DNA of 64,000 bases from Akanthomyces muscarius (lineage: Eukaryota > Ascomycota > Sordariomycetes > Hypocreales > Cordycipitaceae): contig NC_079241.1 of NCBI RefSeq assembly GCF_028009165.1, forward strand, positions 4,588,001-4,652,000. Reading direction: 5' to 3'. The notes under the pieces were generated by a model. That model made no database searches. It saw only the letters and a list, made by a program, of their open reading frames with translations, and had not been told where the DNA came from. A program made the position numbers and the translations under genes. Shown piece after piece: positions 47,560 to 59,940 of the stretch; position 1 is the stretch's first letter, and each line of letters starts with the position of its first letter.

Positions 47560-49038
47560 ATGCCCGACGTCGTCGACACTACAGGCCGGGCGGCTGCTCG
47601 CTCCAAGGCGGTAGCCGCCCTTAAGCCTACCATTGATGTCATTATCGATCGCCACTACAACTCCAAAGTCTACACCTCGGGTTCCGTCATTGCTGGCCGC
47701 GCCATTGTCAAGGCGGTTCGCGACACTGCCTTTGACCACTTTGACATTGTCTTCACCGGCATCGCTGCCACCCGTCTCGACTTTGTACAGCAATACCCAT
47801 CCCACTCCTTCAGGCCTTTCCTGAAGATGCGCATGCCCATTTCCGAGGACGACATGCCCGAGGATCGTGTCTTCAAGGCCGGCCGCACTTACACCCTTCC
47901 CTTCCACTTTGTCATCCCCCACCAGCTCCCCATTGGCGCATGCAAGCACCAGTGTGAAGATGGCCCGGTCCTCGACCACCACCTGCGCCTGCCCCCGACC
48001 ATTGGCTTCTGGAGCGCCGACGACCAGGCCCCCGAGATGGCCCAGATCGAGTACGCTGTCAAAGCCCGTGCCGTCAAGCAGGCGCAGGGCGACGTGCCAG
48101 CTTCCAAGGTCATGGAGGGTCAGCACGTCGTCAAGGTGCTGCCCGCCAGCCCCGAGGATGCGCCCCTCGACATCACCTTCCGCGACGAGCGCTATACCAT
48201 GGCCAAGACTAAGACGATTCGCAAGAACCTCTTTTCTGCCAAGACAGGCAAGCTGACGGTCGCCTCGATGCAGCCCGAGGCTGTCATGTTCTCCGCCGAT
48301 GGCCGCGACGCATCCCTGTCCACGGCTCACATCAACCTCGAGTTCGTCCCCGACTCGGTCGATACCGCCCCGCCCAAGATCAACTCCGTCTCGGCGAAGC
48401 TGCTGTCCACGACCTTTTTCGGTGCCGCCCCGGTCAACTACCTGCCCAACCTGGGCCCGCGCACCGCCTACCACAGCAACCCGTGCCTCAATTACACCAC
48501 GACTAACAATCTCTTCAACAACCCAGTGGACAAGATCTCGTGGCTGCAGGAAAAGGTGGATGCAGGCCGTCGCGACTCGGGCTACTCGAGCTCACATTTG
48601 TCGCCAGACAGCGACGCCATGGGCAAGAGCGGCAACAAGAAGACAGCCTCGCCCATCAAGCACGTCGCCAGCCTTGATGTCCCTTTTACCGTCACCAACA
48701 ACAATCGCAAGATCTTCTTGCCCACCTTTCACTCGTGCCTCATTTCGCGCACCTATGTACTTCAGCTGTGCCTCAGCGTCGGTCCTACCAACACCACCTT
48801 GACGCTGTCGGTTCCCGTCCAGGTCGGCGTCGAGACGGCACACGACGATCCCCAGGGCGGCGAGCTACCCAGCTTCGAGAGCGTCATGGCGCGCGACCAG
48901 GAGGCCGAGGCCGACAGCTACCTCCGCCCGCGCATCCGCCGCGCGGCCTCGGAGGACGCGCCCCAGACCAACTCCCTTTTGCCTGGCTACAACGAGCTGA
49001 GCCGTAGATCGGCCATGCCAGTTGCGCCAGTCGCCTAA
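47560..49038 (+). CDS. Arrestin-like (alpha-arrestin/ART) protein
   Basis: A single exon of 492 aa from ATG 47560 (context cgaaATGcc). The N-terminal arrestin fold is seen in KPTIDVIIDRHYNSKVYTSG, GSVIAGRAIVKAV and FDHFDIVFTGIAATR, then RTYTLPFHFVIPHQLP; the C-terminal arrestin half includes VASLDVPFTVTNNNRKIFLPTFHS. Near the C-terminus LPGYNEL resembles an LPxY ubiquitin-ligase docking motif. Fungal alpha-arrestins link Rsp5-type ligases to plasma membrane transporters for endocytosis; that role is inferred here. Third codon positions are strongly C rich. No PPxY motif was found, which weakens the ligase-adaptor case somewhat. Confidence 0.82.
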   Translation: MPDVVDTTGRAAARSKAVAALKPTIDVIIDRHYNSKVYTSGSVIAGRAIVKAVRDTAFDHFDIVFTGIAATRLDFVQQYPSHSFRPFLKMRMPISEDDMPEDRVFKAGRTYTLPFHFVIPHQLPIGACKHQCEDGPVLDHHLRLPPTIGFWSADDQAPEMAQIEYAVKARAVKQAQGDVPASKVMEGQHVVKVLPASPEDAPLDITFRDERYTMAKTKTIRKNLFSAKTGKLTVASMQPEAVMFSADGRDASLSTAHINLEFVPDSVDTAPPKINSVSAKLLSTTFFGAAPVNYLPNLGPRTAYHSNPCLNYTTTNNLFNNPVDKISWLQEKVDAGRRDSGYSSSHLSPDSDAMGKSGNKKTASPIKHVASLDVPFTVTNNNRKIFLPTFHSCLISRTYVLQLCLSVGPTNTTLTLSVPVQVGVETAHDDPQGGELPSFESVMARDQEAEADSYLRPRIRRAASEDAPQTNSLLPGYNELSRRSAMPVAPVA

Positions 49039-50316
49039 TCAACATCATGATACCCACGGCTTGTCATTCACTAATACTTGGTATTGTTTGTTATTTTTTG
49101 TTATAGCATCGTCTCTGCCTGTTTGGGCTATGCTTTTAAGAAGAGCATGGCAAAATTGATTCGCGACTTTTCAAGCGTGTACGTTTGGAGGATACTAAAT
49201 TGTTTAGACATACGGGGCGTTGCTTTTTTTCTACACTTGATGGTACACACAGCATATAACAAGGACATATACTTGGTAATTTCACTACAAACATATTGGC
49301 TCGTGGAAGAGCAGCTTTCCAAACAAGTACAATTTCCTTTCAAGTGACATGTTCCGTCCTATCTTTTCATTGTACTAGTAGATGGCCTCGTTAAGTTGAA
49401 GACGCGCATCGCCAAGCTAGTAAGCCATCTCTGCCGATCCATGCAGGCAGCTGTGGTTCGGACCAGGTTGTGAAGCGTGGCAGCTGGGCGACAGGTGATT
49501 GGCCACCTGGTCACTGCCGCTGCAGGATTGGCCAACCTGATGCGGCCGCTAAAAATAAAGGATGCCAAGCAGCAACTGGGATCCCGCCGACCGCGCCCCC
49601 CTTTTCTCAACTGACTCTCCAATCCTCCTCCTGTCTCTCCCGGCAGCGAGCCCGTTTCACTGCGACTGGTCGGGCCAAACCCACTGTGAATACCTTAATT
49701 ACAGTGGGCTAACAGCACATTTCGCCTAAAAAGCGCACCCAGCTGGCCGCCTGTTTGCTGGTATCTTACCTAACAACAGCGCCACCGGGCCCGTCAAATT
49801 GACCCCGAATCGTCCCCGCCCCCTGCACCCCCATATCGCTCAAGACAGATGGATTGACCTCTTCTTGTTCTTTTGGCGTTAGCCTCGTTTCTTTCACCCT
49901 TTTCCTTTTTTTTCTCTTTCTCTCTCTCTTTGCGACACGGTTTCACTGTCCCCTTTGACGCGACCCTTGTTCCATCGAAATCAACATCGTTGCGAGACGC
50001 ATTCTTTCTTCTGTCGTCTCGTCGTGTACGACCCGTCTCTTGCATCCCGGCTTGTCCTCGTATTTGACCCTCGTCGACCCCTGCCTGGCCATTAGTGCCG
50101 ATTACACTCGTTTTTCTTCTACCGCAAACTTCAACCGCAGCTCGTAAAGCTGTATCCAGGAACCTCAATCTAGATTCTGGCTTGACCGCAACGAGCAGAC
50201 GATCGAAATCGACCCGACACATCGCTTGATTCTGTGCCGCAATCATCCGTGGATCCGAAGCAACCGAGCCCGACATCTGTCCCCCGTCACACGACCCAAA
50301 AGCTTGATTGTGCACC
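49039..50316. other. Intergenic region upstream of EMP70
   Basis: No gene seen. Around 49870-49930 the plus strand is strongly pyrimidine rich (ctttttttctctttctctctc), followed by about 380 nt that resemble a long 5' leader before ATG 50317. Confidence 0.5.
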
Positions 50317-52565
50317 ATGGTCAGGCTACCAGTTTCCAGCTTTGGCGGCTTAGCCTCTTTGCTGCTTTCTTCCTCTGTAGATGCCTTCTACGTTCCAGGT
50401 AGGTCGCAACTCGCGCGGATCCGTCTCTGCCTGCGAGTGTCCAAGTAGTGCTAATTCGAAGCCAGGTTACTCAATCAAGACCTACAAAAACGGCGAATCA
50501 ATTCCTCTCATGGTCAACAAGGCCTACTCCGACAGTACACAGCTTCAATATGCCTACTACGATCTTCCGTTTGTCTGCCCTCCGTCCGACCATCCCAAAT
50601 CGGTTGGAGGCCTGCTTAGTGGCAAGAACGTTCCCCTGAACCTCGGCGAAATCCTCCGCGGCGACCGAATCCGAACATCAGATATTGAGCTCGTAATGAA
50701 CAAGGAGATGGGCTGCAAAGCTCTCTGTACCCAGGAGCTAAATGCAAACGACGTGCGGCGCACCAAGGAGATGATCCACGACATCTACGTGACCGAGTGG
50801 ATTGTCGATAACCTCCCCGGGGCCACCAGCTTCGTCAGCGCCGATAAGACACGCAAGTACTATGCCTCCGGCTTCAAGCTTGGCTACAGCGAGCCTTCTC
50901 CCTCCACGGGGCAGACCCATTACTACCTGAACAACCACCACACGATTGTCATTCGCTATCGCAAGGCCCCCGGCAAGGCTGGCGATCGTGGCGAGAATAT
51001 TGTTCTTGGCTTCGAGGTTTACCCCAAAAGTATCGGCAGCGACAGCAGACGCGACGCGGACGGCTGCCCCGTTGATTTGCAGCATGTCGAGCGAGGGCTG
51101 GAGCTGTACATCGGACCCAACAGAACGACCGAGGCTGCGCCACGGTATGGCGACGGAGCCTTACGACAGACCGAACGACGATCCGACGACGAGAACGAAT
51201 CTGGCACTCTGACTGTCCCTTACACATACTCAGTATACTTTGTAGAAGACAACAATATCGAGTGGTCGCACCGCTGGGATTTGTACTTTGTCAACCAGGA
51301 GGACGGCGCGCGCATTCACTGGCTTGCGATTGTCAACTCGCTCATCATCTGCGGCATGCTGACTGCCATTGTCATGATCATTTTCGCACGTACTGTGAAC
51401 TCCGACATCAAGGGTTACAAGGACACCTTGGAGAGCAAGTCCCGTGGAAAGAGAGTCCTGAAAGAATCCCCCGCGGGATTGCTGGACCAGGGAGGCGACG
51501 GACTGGACGCCGATCTTTCCGATACTGAGGAGGCCCTGGAAGATGTCACTGGCTGGAAGCTGCTTCACACTGACGTCTTCCGAGCCCCCAAACACGGCTA
51601 CCTTCTCGCGCCGCTTGTTGGCTCCGGTATGCAGCTGCTCTTCATGGCCATGGGGCTGGTGCTGCTCAGCGCCCTGGGATTCTTGAACCCCAGCTTCCGC
51701 GGGGGCTTTATCAGCGTGGGCGTGGGCTTGTTCATCTTTGGAAGCGTCTTTTCGGGCTACTTTTCCGCCCGTGTGTTCAAGAGCTTTGACGGCAAAGATT
51801 ACCGCAAGAATGCCATGGTGACGGCGCTGCTGTTCCCTGGTCTGATGTTTGGTCTGGTCTTCATGATCAACCTGTTTGTTTGGGCGCAGGCCTCGAGCAC
51901 GGCGATTCCTTTTGGATCTCTGGTGCTGATTGTGGTCCTGTGGCTCTGCTTCCAGGTGCCGCTGGTGTACGCGGGCGCCTACTACGGCTTCGTCAAGGCG
52001 GGCGGGTGGCAGCATCCCACCAAGGCCACGGCCATTCCTCGCCAGCTGCCGAACCACGCATGGTACAGCAAGTCGGTGCAGGCGGTGTTGCTGGCGGGCC
52101 TGATTCCGTTTGCCGTCATCTTCATTGAGCTGCTATTTGTGTTCCAGTCGCTGTGGCAGAACAAGAGCGGCTTCTACTACATGTTTGGCTTCCTGGCGGT
52201 GGTGTCGATGATTCTGGTCGTGACGATTGCCGAGGTGACGGTGGTGACGATTTATATTCAGCTGTGTTCTGAAAACTACCACTGGTGGTGGCAGTCCTTT
52301 TTCGTGGGCGGTGGCAGCGCGGTGTGGATCTTTGCGTACTCTGTGTGGTACTACATGTTTAAGCTGCACATTACGGGCTTTGTGAGCAGCTTACTGTTTT
52401 TTGTATACACATTTATCGCGTGCTGTGTGTACGGTCTGTTGACCGGCACGATTGGATTCCTCAGCGCCTATGCGTTTGTGAGGCGGATATACAGGTACGT
52501 TGACTCGCTCGAGGAACGTTGTGATGATGTACTGACAGTGTCATAGCGCCATCAAAGTGGACTAA
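50317..52565 (+). CDS. EMP70: EMP70/TM9SF endomembrane protein
   Basis: Three exons, 50317-50398, 50466-52494 and 52547-52565, give 709 aa. Exon 1 encodes a signal peptide ending SSSVDAFYVPG. Intron 1 (gtaggt ... gccag, ctaat branch) rejoins FYVPG to YSIKTYKNGESIPLMVNKAYSD. A long lumenal domain is followed by nine predicted membrane spans starting near RIHWLAIVNSLIICGML. The 19-nt last exon encodes AIKVD, giving a C-terminal KxD-type tail known in this family as a COPI-binding Golgi retention signal. TM9 proteins act in Golgi/endosome trafficking and membrane protein sorting. If the 52-nt second intron is retained, the protein ends in a different tail because the acceptor TAG is itself an in-frame stop. 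Confidence 0.95.
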
Positions 52566-53237
52566 GTGCCGACAGCGATTCGCTCTCTTTTACGAACCGA
52601 AATGATTTTAGAAAGTGGGAGTCTCTAGACGTTTTTGCAATTCCAACGGCGTAATACGTGCATCATTTTTTACCATACAAGGAGCGGGCAAAATGTGCCA
52701 CAGCGCCAGCCAATCTTTAGCATTTAAATCTCCTATTCTTCTCAAACATTAATTTACAATGCAATTGCTACACTACATTGACGCTGTTCTCTCAGCTGAC
52801 CGAATGGGAGGAAAAGGTCTCAGAGCCGACACTTCAACTCGCTCATCCCGCACTTCCCCCACACAGTGACACCATACCAATACGAAGTCGGCTTCAAGTA
52901 AACTAACTAACGTTAGTGATAGCGCACCCCCACCACGAGACCTACCAGTAAAAAGTCCATTCGGAACTCGAATTCCGCCCATTTCCACATTTTTTCTTTG
53001 AAACTCTTTGCCCATTGACATTCATGCCTTTTGCGCCCTTTGGTGACCTGTGCTTGACATTGAAACATTTCGCCCCATAGTCAATCTCTTGGACAACCAT
53101 TGGTTGATTGAGACACCCTGCGGCTGATCCCAAGGTGCAGTGGTACTTAGATACTCTTGTGTACGGCTCCTCAACTTTTCTTCCTCCCGAGTTGTTCTGC
53201 AAATCACACACACACACACACACACACACCATAAACG
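52566..53237. other. Intergenic region upstream of the decarboxylase
   Basis: 672 nt with no gene. A palindromic actaacgttagt word lies near 52906-52917. A (CA)12 repeat ends 9 nt before the decarboxylase ATG. Confidence 0.5.
53205..53228 (+). repeat. (CA)12 microsatellite in the decarboxylase 5' leader
   Basis: Twelve CA units end 9 nt upstream of the ATG at 53238, so the repeat should be transcribed. Confidence 0.95.
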
Positions 53238-55018
53238 ATGGATATCAACGAGTACAGAAAACAGGCCAAAAAGGCTGTTGACGAGAGTATGTGAGGCCGA
53301 ATCGCACCCCCCAATTCTCGCTTAGCATGCCGCAATCCCTGTACCTACCTGGGTGTCTCTGTCTCGCCTGCCCCTCCCCCACCATCCTCAGCCAGGCGGC
53401 GAGTCCGCGCGCCGCTCCTCAGCCGACCGTCCAATTCTTCTTGCAGAGGCTCTTTGCTAACAACGAAACCCCCCCCTCTTTCGCAGTCGCCGACTACTAT
53501 GAATCGATCCCGTCCCGTCCCGTCCTCGCCGACGTCTCCCCCGGCTACCTCCGTCCGCTGCTCCCCGACGCCGCGCCGCTGCAGGGCGAGCCGATGGACT
53601 CCATCGCCGCCGACATCCAGTCCAAGATCATGCCGGGCATCACGCACTGGGCGCACCCGGGCTTCATGGCCTTTTTCCCCTGCACGGCCTCGCACCCGGC
53701 CAACATTGCCGAGATGTGGTCCAACGCCTTCAACGGCGCGCACTTCAACTGGATCTGCTCCCCGGCCGTCACCGAGCTCGAGACCATTGTCATGGACTGG
53801 CTGGCCAAGGCCCTCGCCCTGCCCGAGTGCTACCTGAGCGGCGGGCCGACGCACGGCGGCGGCGTGCTGCACGGCAGCGCCTCCGAGGCCATCCTGACCG
53901 TCATGGTCGCCGCCAGGGACAAGTACCTCGCCAAGGTCACGGCGCACCTGCCCGACGGCGAGGATAAGGAGGAGCAGCTCTGGAGGCACAGGAGCAGGCT
54001 GGTCGCGCTGGGCAGCGCGGGCGCGCACTCGAGCACGAAAAAGGCGGCGCAGGTGCTCGGGGTGCGCTTCGACACGGTGCCGGTCGACGAGGAGAGCGCG
54101 TACGCCATGACGGGCGAGGCCTTGAAGTCGAAGCTCGCGCAGCTCCGCGCCAAGGGCCTCGAGCCATTCTACCTCACGGCCACGCTCGGAACGACCGATG
54201 TCTGCGCCGTCGATGACTTTGCCAGTATTGCGGCGACGCTGGCCGCAGACAGGCCCAAGGCCAATGGCACCACCACCAATGGCACCACCACCAATGGCAC
54301 CACCACCAACGGCACCGCCGCAACCAACGGCGATGCTGCCGTGGCCGCGCCCGGCGAAGTCTGGGTGCACGTCGACGCCGCCTTTGCCGGCTCCGCGCTC
54401 GTGCTCGAAGAGTACCAGCATCTCACCGCGTCCTTTGCGCACTTCCACTCCTTCAACTTCAACCCGCACAAGTGGCTGCTCACCACGTTCGACTGCTCCG
54501 CCGTGTGGGTGCGCTCGCGCGCCGACCTCATCACCGCGCTGAGCATCAAGCCCGCATACCTGCGCAACGAGTTTAGCGACTCGGACCTCGTCACCGACTA
54601 CCGCGACTGGCAGATCCCGCTGGGCCGCCGCTTCCGCTCGCTGAAGCTGTGGTTCGTCCTCCGCAGCTACGGCGTCGAGGGCCTGCGCGCGCACGTCCGC
54701 CGCGGCATCGAGCTCGGCCAGTCGCTCGACGCCAAGCTCGCGGCCCGGCCCGACCTCTTTACGCTGTTTACGCGCGCGCGCTTCGCCCTCGTCTCGTTTC
54801 GCGTCGTCGGCGCCACCGAGGACGAGCGCAACGCCCGCACCGAGAGGCTCTACGAGACGCTCAACGCGTCCGGCCGTGTCTACCTGACGAGCACCGTCGT
54901 CAACGGCACGTTTGCGATTCGCGTGTCGACGAGCACGGCGGCGGTCCAAGAAGAGCACGTGCAGGCGACGTTTGACTTGATCGCCAAGGAGGCCGAGGCG
55001 CTGCTGGCCAAGGCATAG
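53238..55018 (+). CDS. Aromatic L-amino acid decarboxylase (group II PLP enzyme)
   Basis: Two exons, 53238-53286 and 53487-55018, give 526 aa. Exon 1 encodes MDINEYRKQAKKAVDE; donor GTATGT and acceptor ttcgcag join it to IADYYESIPSRPVLADVSPGYL across a 200-nt intron. Family blocks are HWAHPGFMAFFPCTASHPANI, FNWICSPAVTELE, GVLHGSASEA and HVDAAFAGSAL, plus the PLP lysine in NPHKWLL (about Lys345). The likely reaction is decarboxylation of tryptophan, tyrosine, DOPA or a related amino acid; the substrate is not decidable by eye. Codon use is extremely GC rich at third positions, which also leaves a 569-codon antisense frame open. A (NGTTT)n stretch at about 276-295 interrupts the region before the HVDAA block, probably as a surface loop. 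No neighbouring metabolite genes. Confidence 0.9.
54263..54322 (+). repeat. 15-bp coding minisatellite encoding NGTTT
   Basis: Three exact copies of AATGGCACCACCACC (54263-54307) and a degenerate fourth. The unit is a multiple of three, so copy number can change without frameshift. Confidence 0.95.
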
Positions 55019-55280
55019 ATGTCGTGATTGGGTGACAAAGTTGAAGGAAGACAAGATAGAATAGAGCTGGAATCATCATGTCTGACGACCGGCTTTTTGT
55101 ATATATAATGAGAGAGGACTACGTTCTTACTAGATAGATGTGTATGCTGAAGCATCACTTGACCCTAGACCAATGAATATGATGATCAAGTCAAGAATCA
55201 ACAAGAATTAATAAGTATTCAATGCGCGCTAATCGTATACTATGCAATAATCATGCACCTCGTAAAGAATACATCTATAT

Positions 55281-58200
55281 CTATATGCTTGCTCTTCTGC
55301 GCGCAGTCGTGCGCCGCATCGACTGCTTTGCTTCGGCCTCCTCGGACAGAGGCAATTTGCCCTCCTCGCGCAGCTTCTTCATAAATTCCTGTCCGTACTT
55401 GTATCCAAGAAGGTATAGTTCGTCAAACTTGGCAAACTCGAGTGTACCGTACGGCTCAATCGGAGGACGCATGTAAATGCACCCCTCAATCTGCTTGGCG
55501 CTCTCGAGCGCATCGATGCTGGACACATAGGCGAGCCGAGCCTGGATTTCGGCCAGCGTGGGCGGGTTGGGGTGCGACGAGAACGGATTCCAACGATTGA
55601 AGAATGCCCACATACCCGACAGCGAGTCGCCGTACGTCTGCGGCGTGGCGTCATCCACGGCGCCAACATCAATAGCAAAGATGCTCGAGACACCAAGGCC
55701 TCTCATGTGCGAAACCGTCAAATTGTCAACATAGCCACCGTCAAGCAGCATACTGCCTTCGTCACACAAGGGGGGCAGCAGACCGGCAAGAGACATGGAG
55801 GCGCGAATGTAGCGCCATGCATAGCCGCTGGTATGAAACTCATTTCGACTCTTGGTGATGTTGGTGGTATTGCAATAAAATTCGAGCCAAAAGTCCTCGA
55901 TCTGCGTTTTGCCGAAAGCCTTGAAAATACCTCGGTTGAACTCGTGGCCAGTGGTATAAGAAGCAGACGGATACGTCAGATCCAGGGCAAAGCGCCATAG
56001 ACTCGCCATACGCCCTGCAAATTTCTTCGCCAGACCAAACATGGGCACCACATCAGCATGACGCGCGTATAGGGCACCGACAAAGGAGCCAATGGATGTG
56101 CCTCCTACAATATCGATGGGGATACCCGCTTCCTCGATTGCCCTGATGATGCCAATATGAGCGATACCACGAGCTCCGCCACCGCCAAGGACCAGGCCGA
56201 TGGACTTCCCACAAAGTCGACGAGCCAGGCGATGGAAATCGCTCTTCATCGGCGAGTCAGGGATGTAGTAGCGTTGTGCTTTCTTCGTCGTGTACTTTTG
56301 AATCTCTGTTTGCAAGATTTGCAGCTGTTGCTTGAGCGTTTGGCCAATTTTTTTCGAGGTTGGTACTACCCTCACTTCGTTGCCTGTGAAAGCCATCTGG
56401 ATGTGGAAATGGCCACCATTGATCCACATCCGGTTTCGTAGCCAGGATCTAGTCAGGCCAGGCTTTGAGAATCGTTCGGCATGTAGCAGTACCAATGATT
56501 TCCAAGCTGTCGACTTCATTCCGAGCATGAAACGCTCGTACTCTCCAATCTCGGGCGACGCTACCGCCAGGCCGACCAGAAGAATACTGTCGGCCTGCGC
56601 AATACAGGTCTGCGTCCAAGGCGAGTTGACGTTAGTATCTATTGATGAGGCGTTAGCTTCTGTTAAACGCTGGGCAAAAAGTTTTTGAAGTGTGCAGTCG
56701 TCAATCGTGTCAGGAAAAAATTAGAGTTAAAGAACCATCAGCGGCGTTGCCTTTGGCTTAGGGTTGCTCATCATTCGATTGAAATTAAACAGAAAACAGA
56801 ACAGAAAAAGAGAGTCTTACCAGCGACGTAGACTACGAGTCCATACTTTTCCTCCAAATCGGCCAAGTATTGAGACAGTCGTAGCTTTCCAATCTTGCTG
56901 AAGGCATGTTTGCCCAGATGATTCAAGATGGCGGCTTGGTTCAAGGAGGTAGCACCATTCGGTGTGCCCATTTGAGAAAGCGCGTTCATGAGCTGACTAG
57001 CAAAATCGACCACAGGCACGCCTGCAGTGATGGGCAATATTGCGACGGTTCGCAGATTCATGGTGGATTTGCCATGGTTTCGAATGGAGCCAGACCCGGC
57101 ATCCGCGCCAGAAAGATTCATTGGATCATCCACCATGGCCCTCATACGGGCTGCAATAATTTTGGAAATCTTGATGGTGATGTTGGGATGCTCTTGCGCA
57201 AGACTGTTGAATAGCGTGCGTGGGAACTTGACAATCTCGGTGTCTCGAATCGCATGCAGAGTTCCAGAGCGAGCGGTTTCTGTGAGCACTTCGAGCTCAC
57301 CAACGCTTTCGCCTTGACCGTACTCAGCTTTTGCATCAACGCCGCCATCCTTCCTTTCCTCGACGAGTCGGAGACGACCGTTTAAGACCACGTATATGGC
57401 CTCACTCTCATCGCCATGGTGGAAGATGACTTGGCCTGCATTAACTTGAACCCATTCCAGGGCAAAATCAATGTGCAGGATAAGCCTTGGCAGAATGCTG
57501 GTCAGGCGTTTTGCCATCGTAAGCAAAACGATGGGGTATTTGTCCATGATTCTTTCCAATGATGCACGTGGCAGGAAGCCGACGTAAACATCCGTTTTCG
57601 CCACCACATCGATGTAGGAGCGATAGGACGACACACCACCAATGTATCCAGCAATGCCGCCAGGCTTTACCCATGCAACGCTGCGGCGGCGGCTGGCGTG
57701 TTTTTGAGCTTCTGTGTGATCTTGACTACCGCCGCTGCTGGGCCTGTCTGGGCTCTTCGCCTCTGGTGTTTTCGGCCTAGTCTTGTGGAGAATCTCACGA
57801 GAAACTTCTTTGCTGGCGCCAATATCCAAGAAACCATCGACAACATAGTATATGCCAGGACATCTCTCACCCTGCTGGATGAGAACTGATCCCTTCGGAA
57901 AGAAAACGATTTCCATCTCATTCTTCATCTCTTGAGAGAGCATATGGGCACTGGGAGTTCCGTGTAGCCCCATATTGCTAGATGTGACAGATTCAGTCTC
58001 GCCATCTATCGAATTCTCGAATGGTGCCATAAACCCAAAAGCGTTGCTCGGAAAGGTTGGCCTTGGCCGACGTTGGTCCATGTAGCCAATCCGTGGAGAA
58101 GCTTCTATCGATTCCGGTTCTCTCGAGGCTGTACCTCCATTGTCGAGACCAAGGGTCTTGAAGATGCACTCAAGGATGCAAGTGCGGAACAAATCATCTT

Positions 58201-59940
58201 CCTCAGCAAGATCTCGCGGGTCCACCGAGATTCTCGCATGCTTTTCAGAATCAAAGGGATTGAAAGACCGTTGAGCAAGAGGTGTCTTGGGGTCTAACAT
58301 TGACGGCCTGTGAACGTTCCTCGCTTGACTGATATTGGCCAGCAAGTCGCCAGGTTGGGCCTTGTGGTGCTGAGAAGAACGCTCGGACTGTGGGGAAGCG
58401 AGATTGCCAGACATGGACGATGTGCGTTGCTTCGAAAGAGCGTGCATTACAGCCTCTTTGCGAAGAGTTGTGCTGGAGCGTCGTCGACGATTGACAGTAG
58501 AGTTGTGTAATGCAATGCCTTTCGATTCCTGGCTCTCCTTCATTCGTTCTCTCTCGCGCTTGAACTTTTGCTTCAATCGAGATAGGGCATCTCCACGCAA
58601 AATGTTGGGAAGCTGACAAGTAGTATATTTCAAAATATTCTTCTCCGTTTGAAGAACTTCGCTGGTCAGGCCAAGGTAATTGAACGCATGAGCAAGAGTA
58701 ACTCGATGAAAGCGAGACAGAATGACCTGGACAATATGAGCTGTGGCTTTGGGGTAAATCTTGATAAGCCTCCGGAATGCTTGGGCAGGTATGATTGCAA
58801 TTGTGGTGTCCATTGTGGCCCGGGCAATGATGTCGGGATGAACAGACTGAGAGGCGCGACGCTTCGGTGCCCTTGGTCTCTGCGGTGGTCGGTGAACGAT
58901 GGGCACTGCGTCGTTGAGAGACATAGGGGGGATGTTTGCGCCGGTGGCCCTACGAGCCACCTGGGGCTGCGTCTCATTATCCGATACAATAGCATGCCTG
59001 CCGGAGCTGGCGTTGAGATTTGGCGTATTCGGCATTGAAGCCGGGACGAATGGGCCGGTCTCAGGGTTTTCTTCCTGGACTTCTTCCTCATCCTCGACTT
59101 TCAACTTGACATCCTCAGTAAATAGAGACATGATCGAGAATAAGGAGGACATGGGTGCGCCGTTCTTCACCTCAGTTAAGAGATGGTACTTTTGTTGACC
59201 TCTGGACATGTATTCTTCGTCCTCGGAGGAATCATGGCAAGATTGATCAGCAGAGGAGTTGCCTGAATGACGAGCTTCTTGTCCTGTCTTGACAAAAATC
59301 TCTACCAGGCCGTCAACAACAATGCAGAAGCCTTTTTCTTCCTCAAGATTGATGGTTTCGCCTGCAATCAGTTTCCTGGTTTGCATGCTCCGGGTCAACT
59401 CATGGAAGACAGGTCTCTCAAGATAACCAAATATCTTTATGGCACTTAGAAACTCGTCCAGATAATTGGAGAGTCCAGATTTCATGCCTTCTTCGTGGGT
59501 GTCGGGGAAGAGATCGATGTCCGGCTCCTTGCGCTGAGGCTCGGGTGGTAGTCGCGAGTACATGTTCAGAATGCGATATCTCACGACCCAACTAACAGCT
59601 GAAGCAATTGCTATCAAGATGAAGATGCTGCAAGGTGTTAGAACTGGGGACAGGCCGGAAAGCAGTGGAAAACATACAGAGTGGTGGCGTTCATCGTCAC
59701 CGTCCAGCTGGCAGAGAGCAGCGCGTATAGCAGGCTGGGAATGGTGATTGTAATGAAGCGGATGGACCAGTAGAGGGCCATAGACACCAGGTTGATCAAG
59801 CTGAGGATGGCCCAGCCGAGGATACCGAACCAGCCGGAGGATGCCTTGGGGGCCATCTCGACGGCGGCAGTGCTCATGACAGGTACATCGACTGTGACAC
59901 TGCTTGCCAGTGTGGCAGCAGCTGACAAGTCGGACGCCAT
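55281..59940 (-). CDS. NTE1: Lysophospholipase NTE1 (patatin-like, cNMP-binding domains)
   Basis: Three exons on the minus strand, 59678-59940, 56821-59627 and 55281-56638, give 1475 aa. Introns of 50 nt (GTATGT...TTGCAG) and 182 nt (GTAAGA...AATAG) keep the frame; the second rejoins VVYVA to [12 protein letters not shown]. Membrane spans near the N-terminus (about 38-85 and 88-107) anchor the protein in the ER. Cyclic-nucleotide-binding-like domains begin near 150, near 650-700 and near 800. The patatin domain has the glycine-rich GGGGARG (about 1175-1181), the nucleophile in GTSIG (Ser about 1205) and the DGG aspartate (about 1323). NTE1 deacylates phosphatidylcholine to glycerophosphocholine. 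It shares a 362-nt divergent promoter with GPN2. Confidence 0.96.

Noticed and set aside
53345..55054. 569-codon antisense frame opposite the decarboxylase
   Set aside because: The sense strand has clear family motifs and the PLP lysine. The antisense frame has no motif and follows from the extreme third-position GC of the sense gene.
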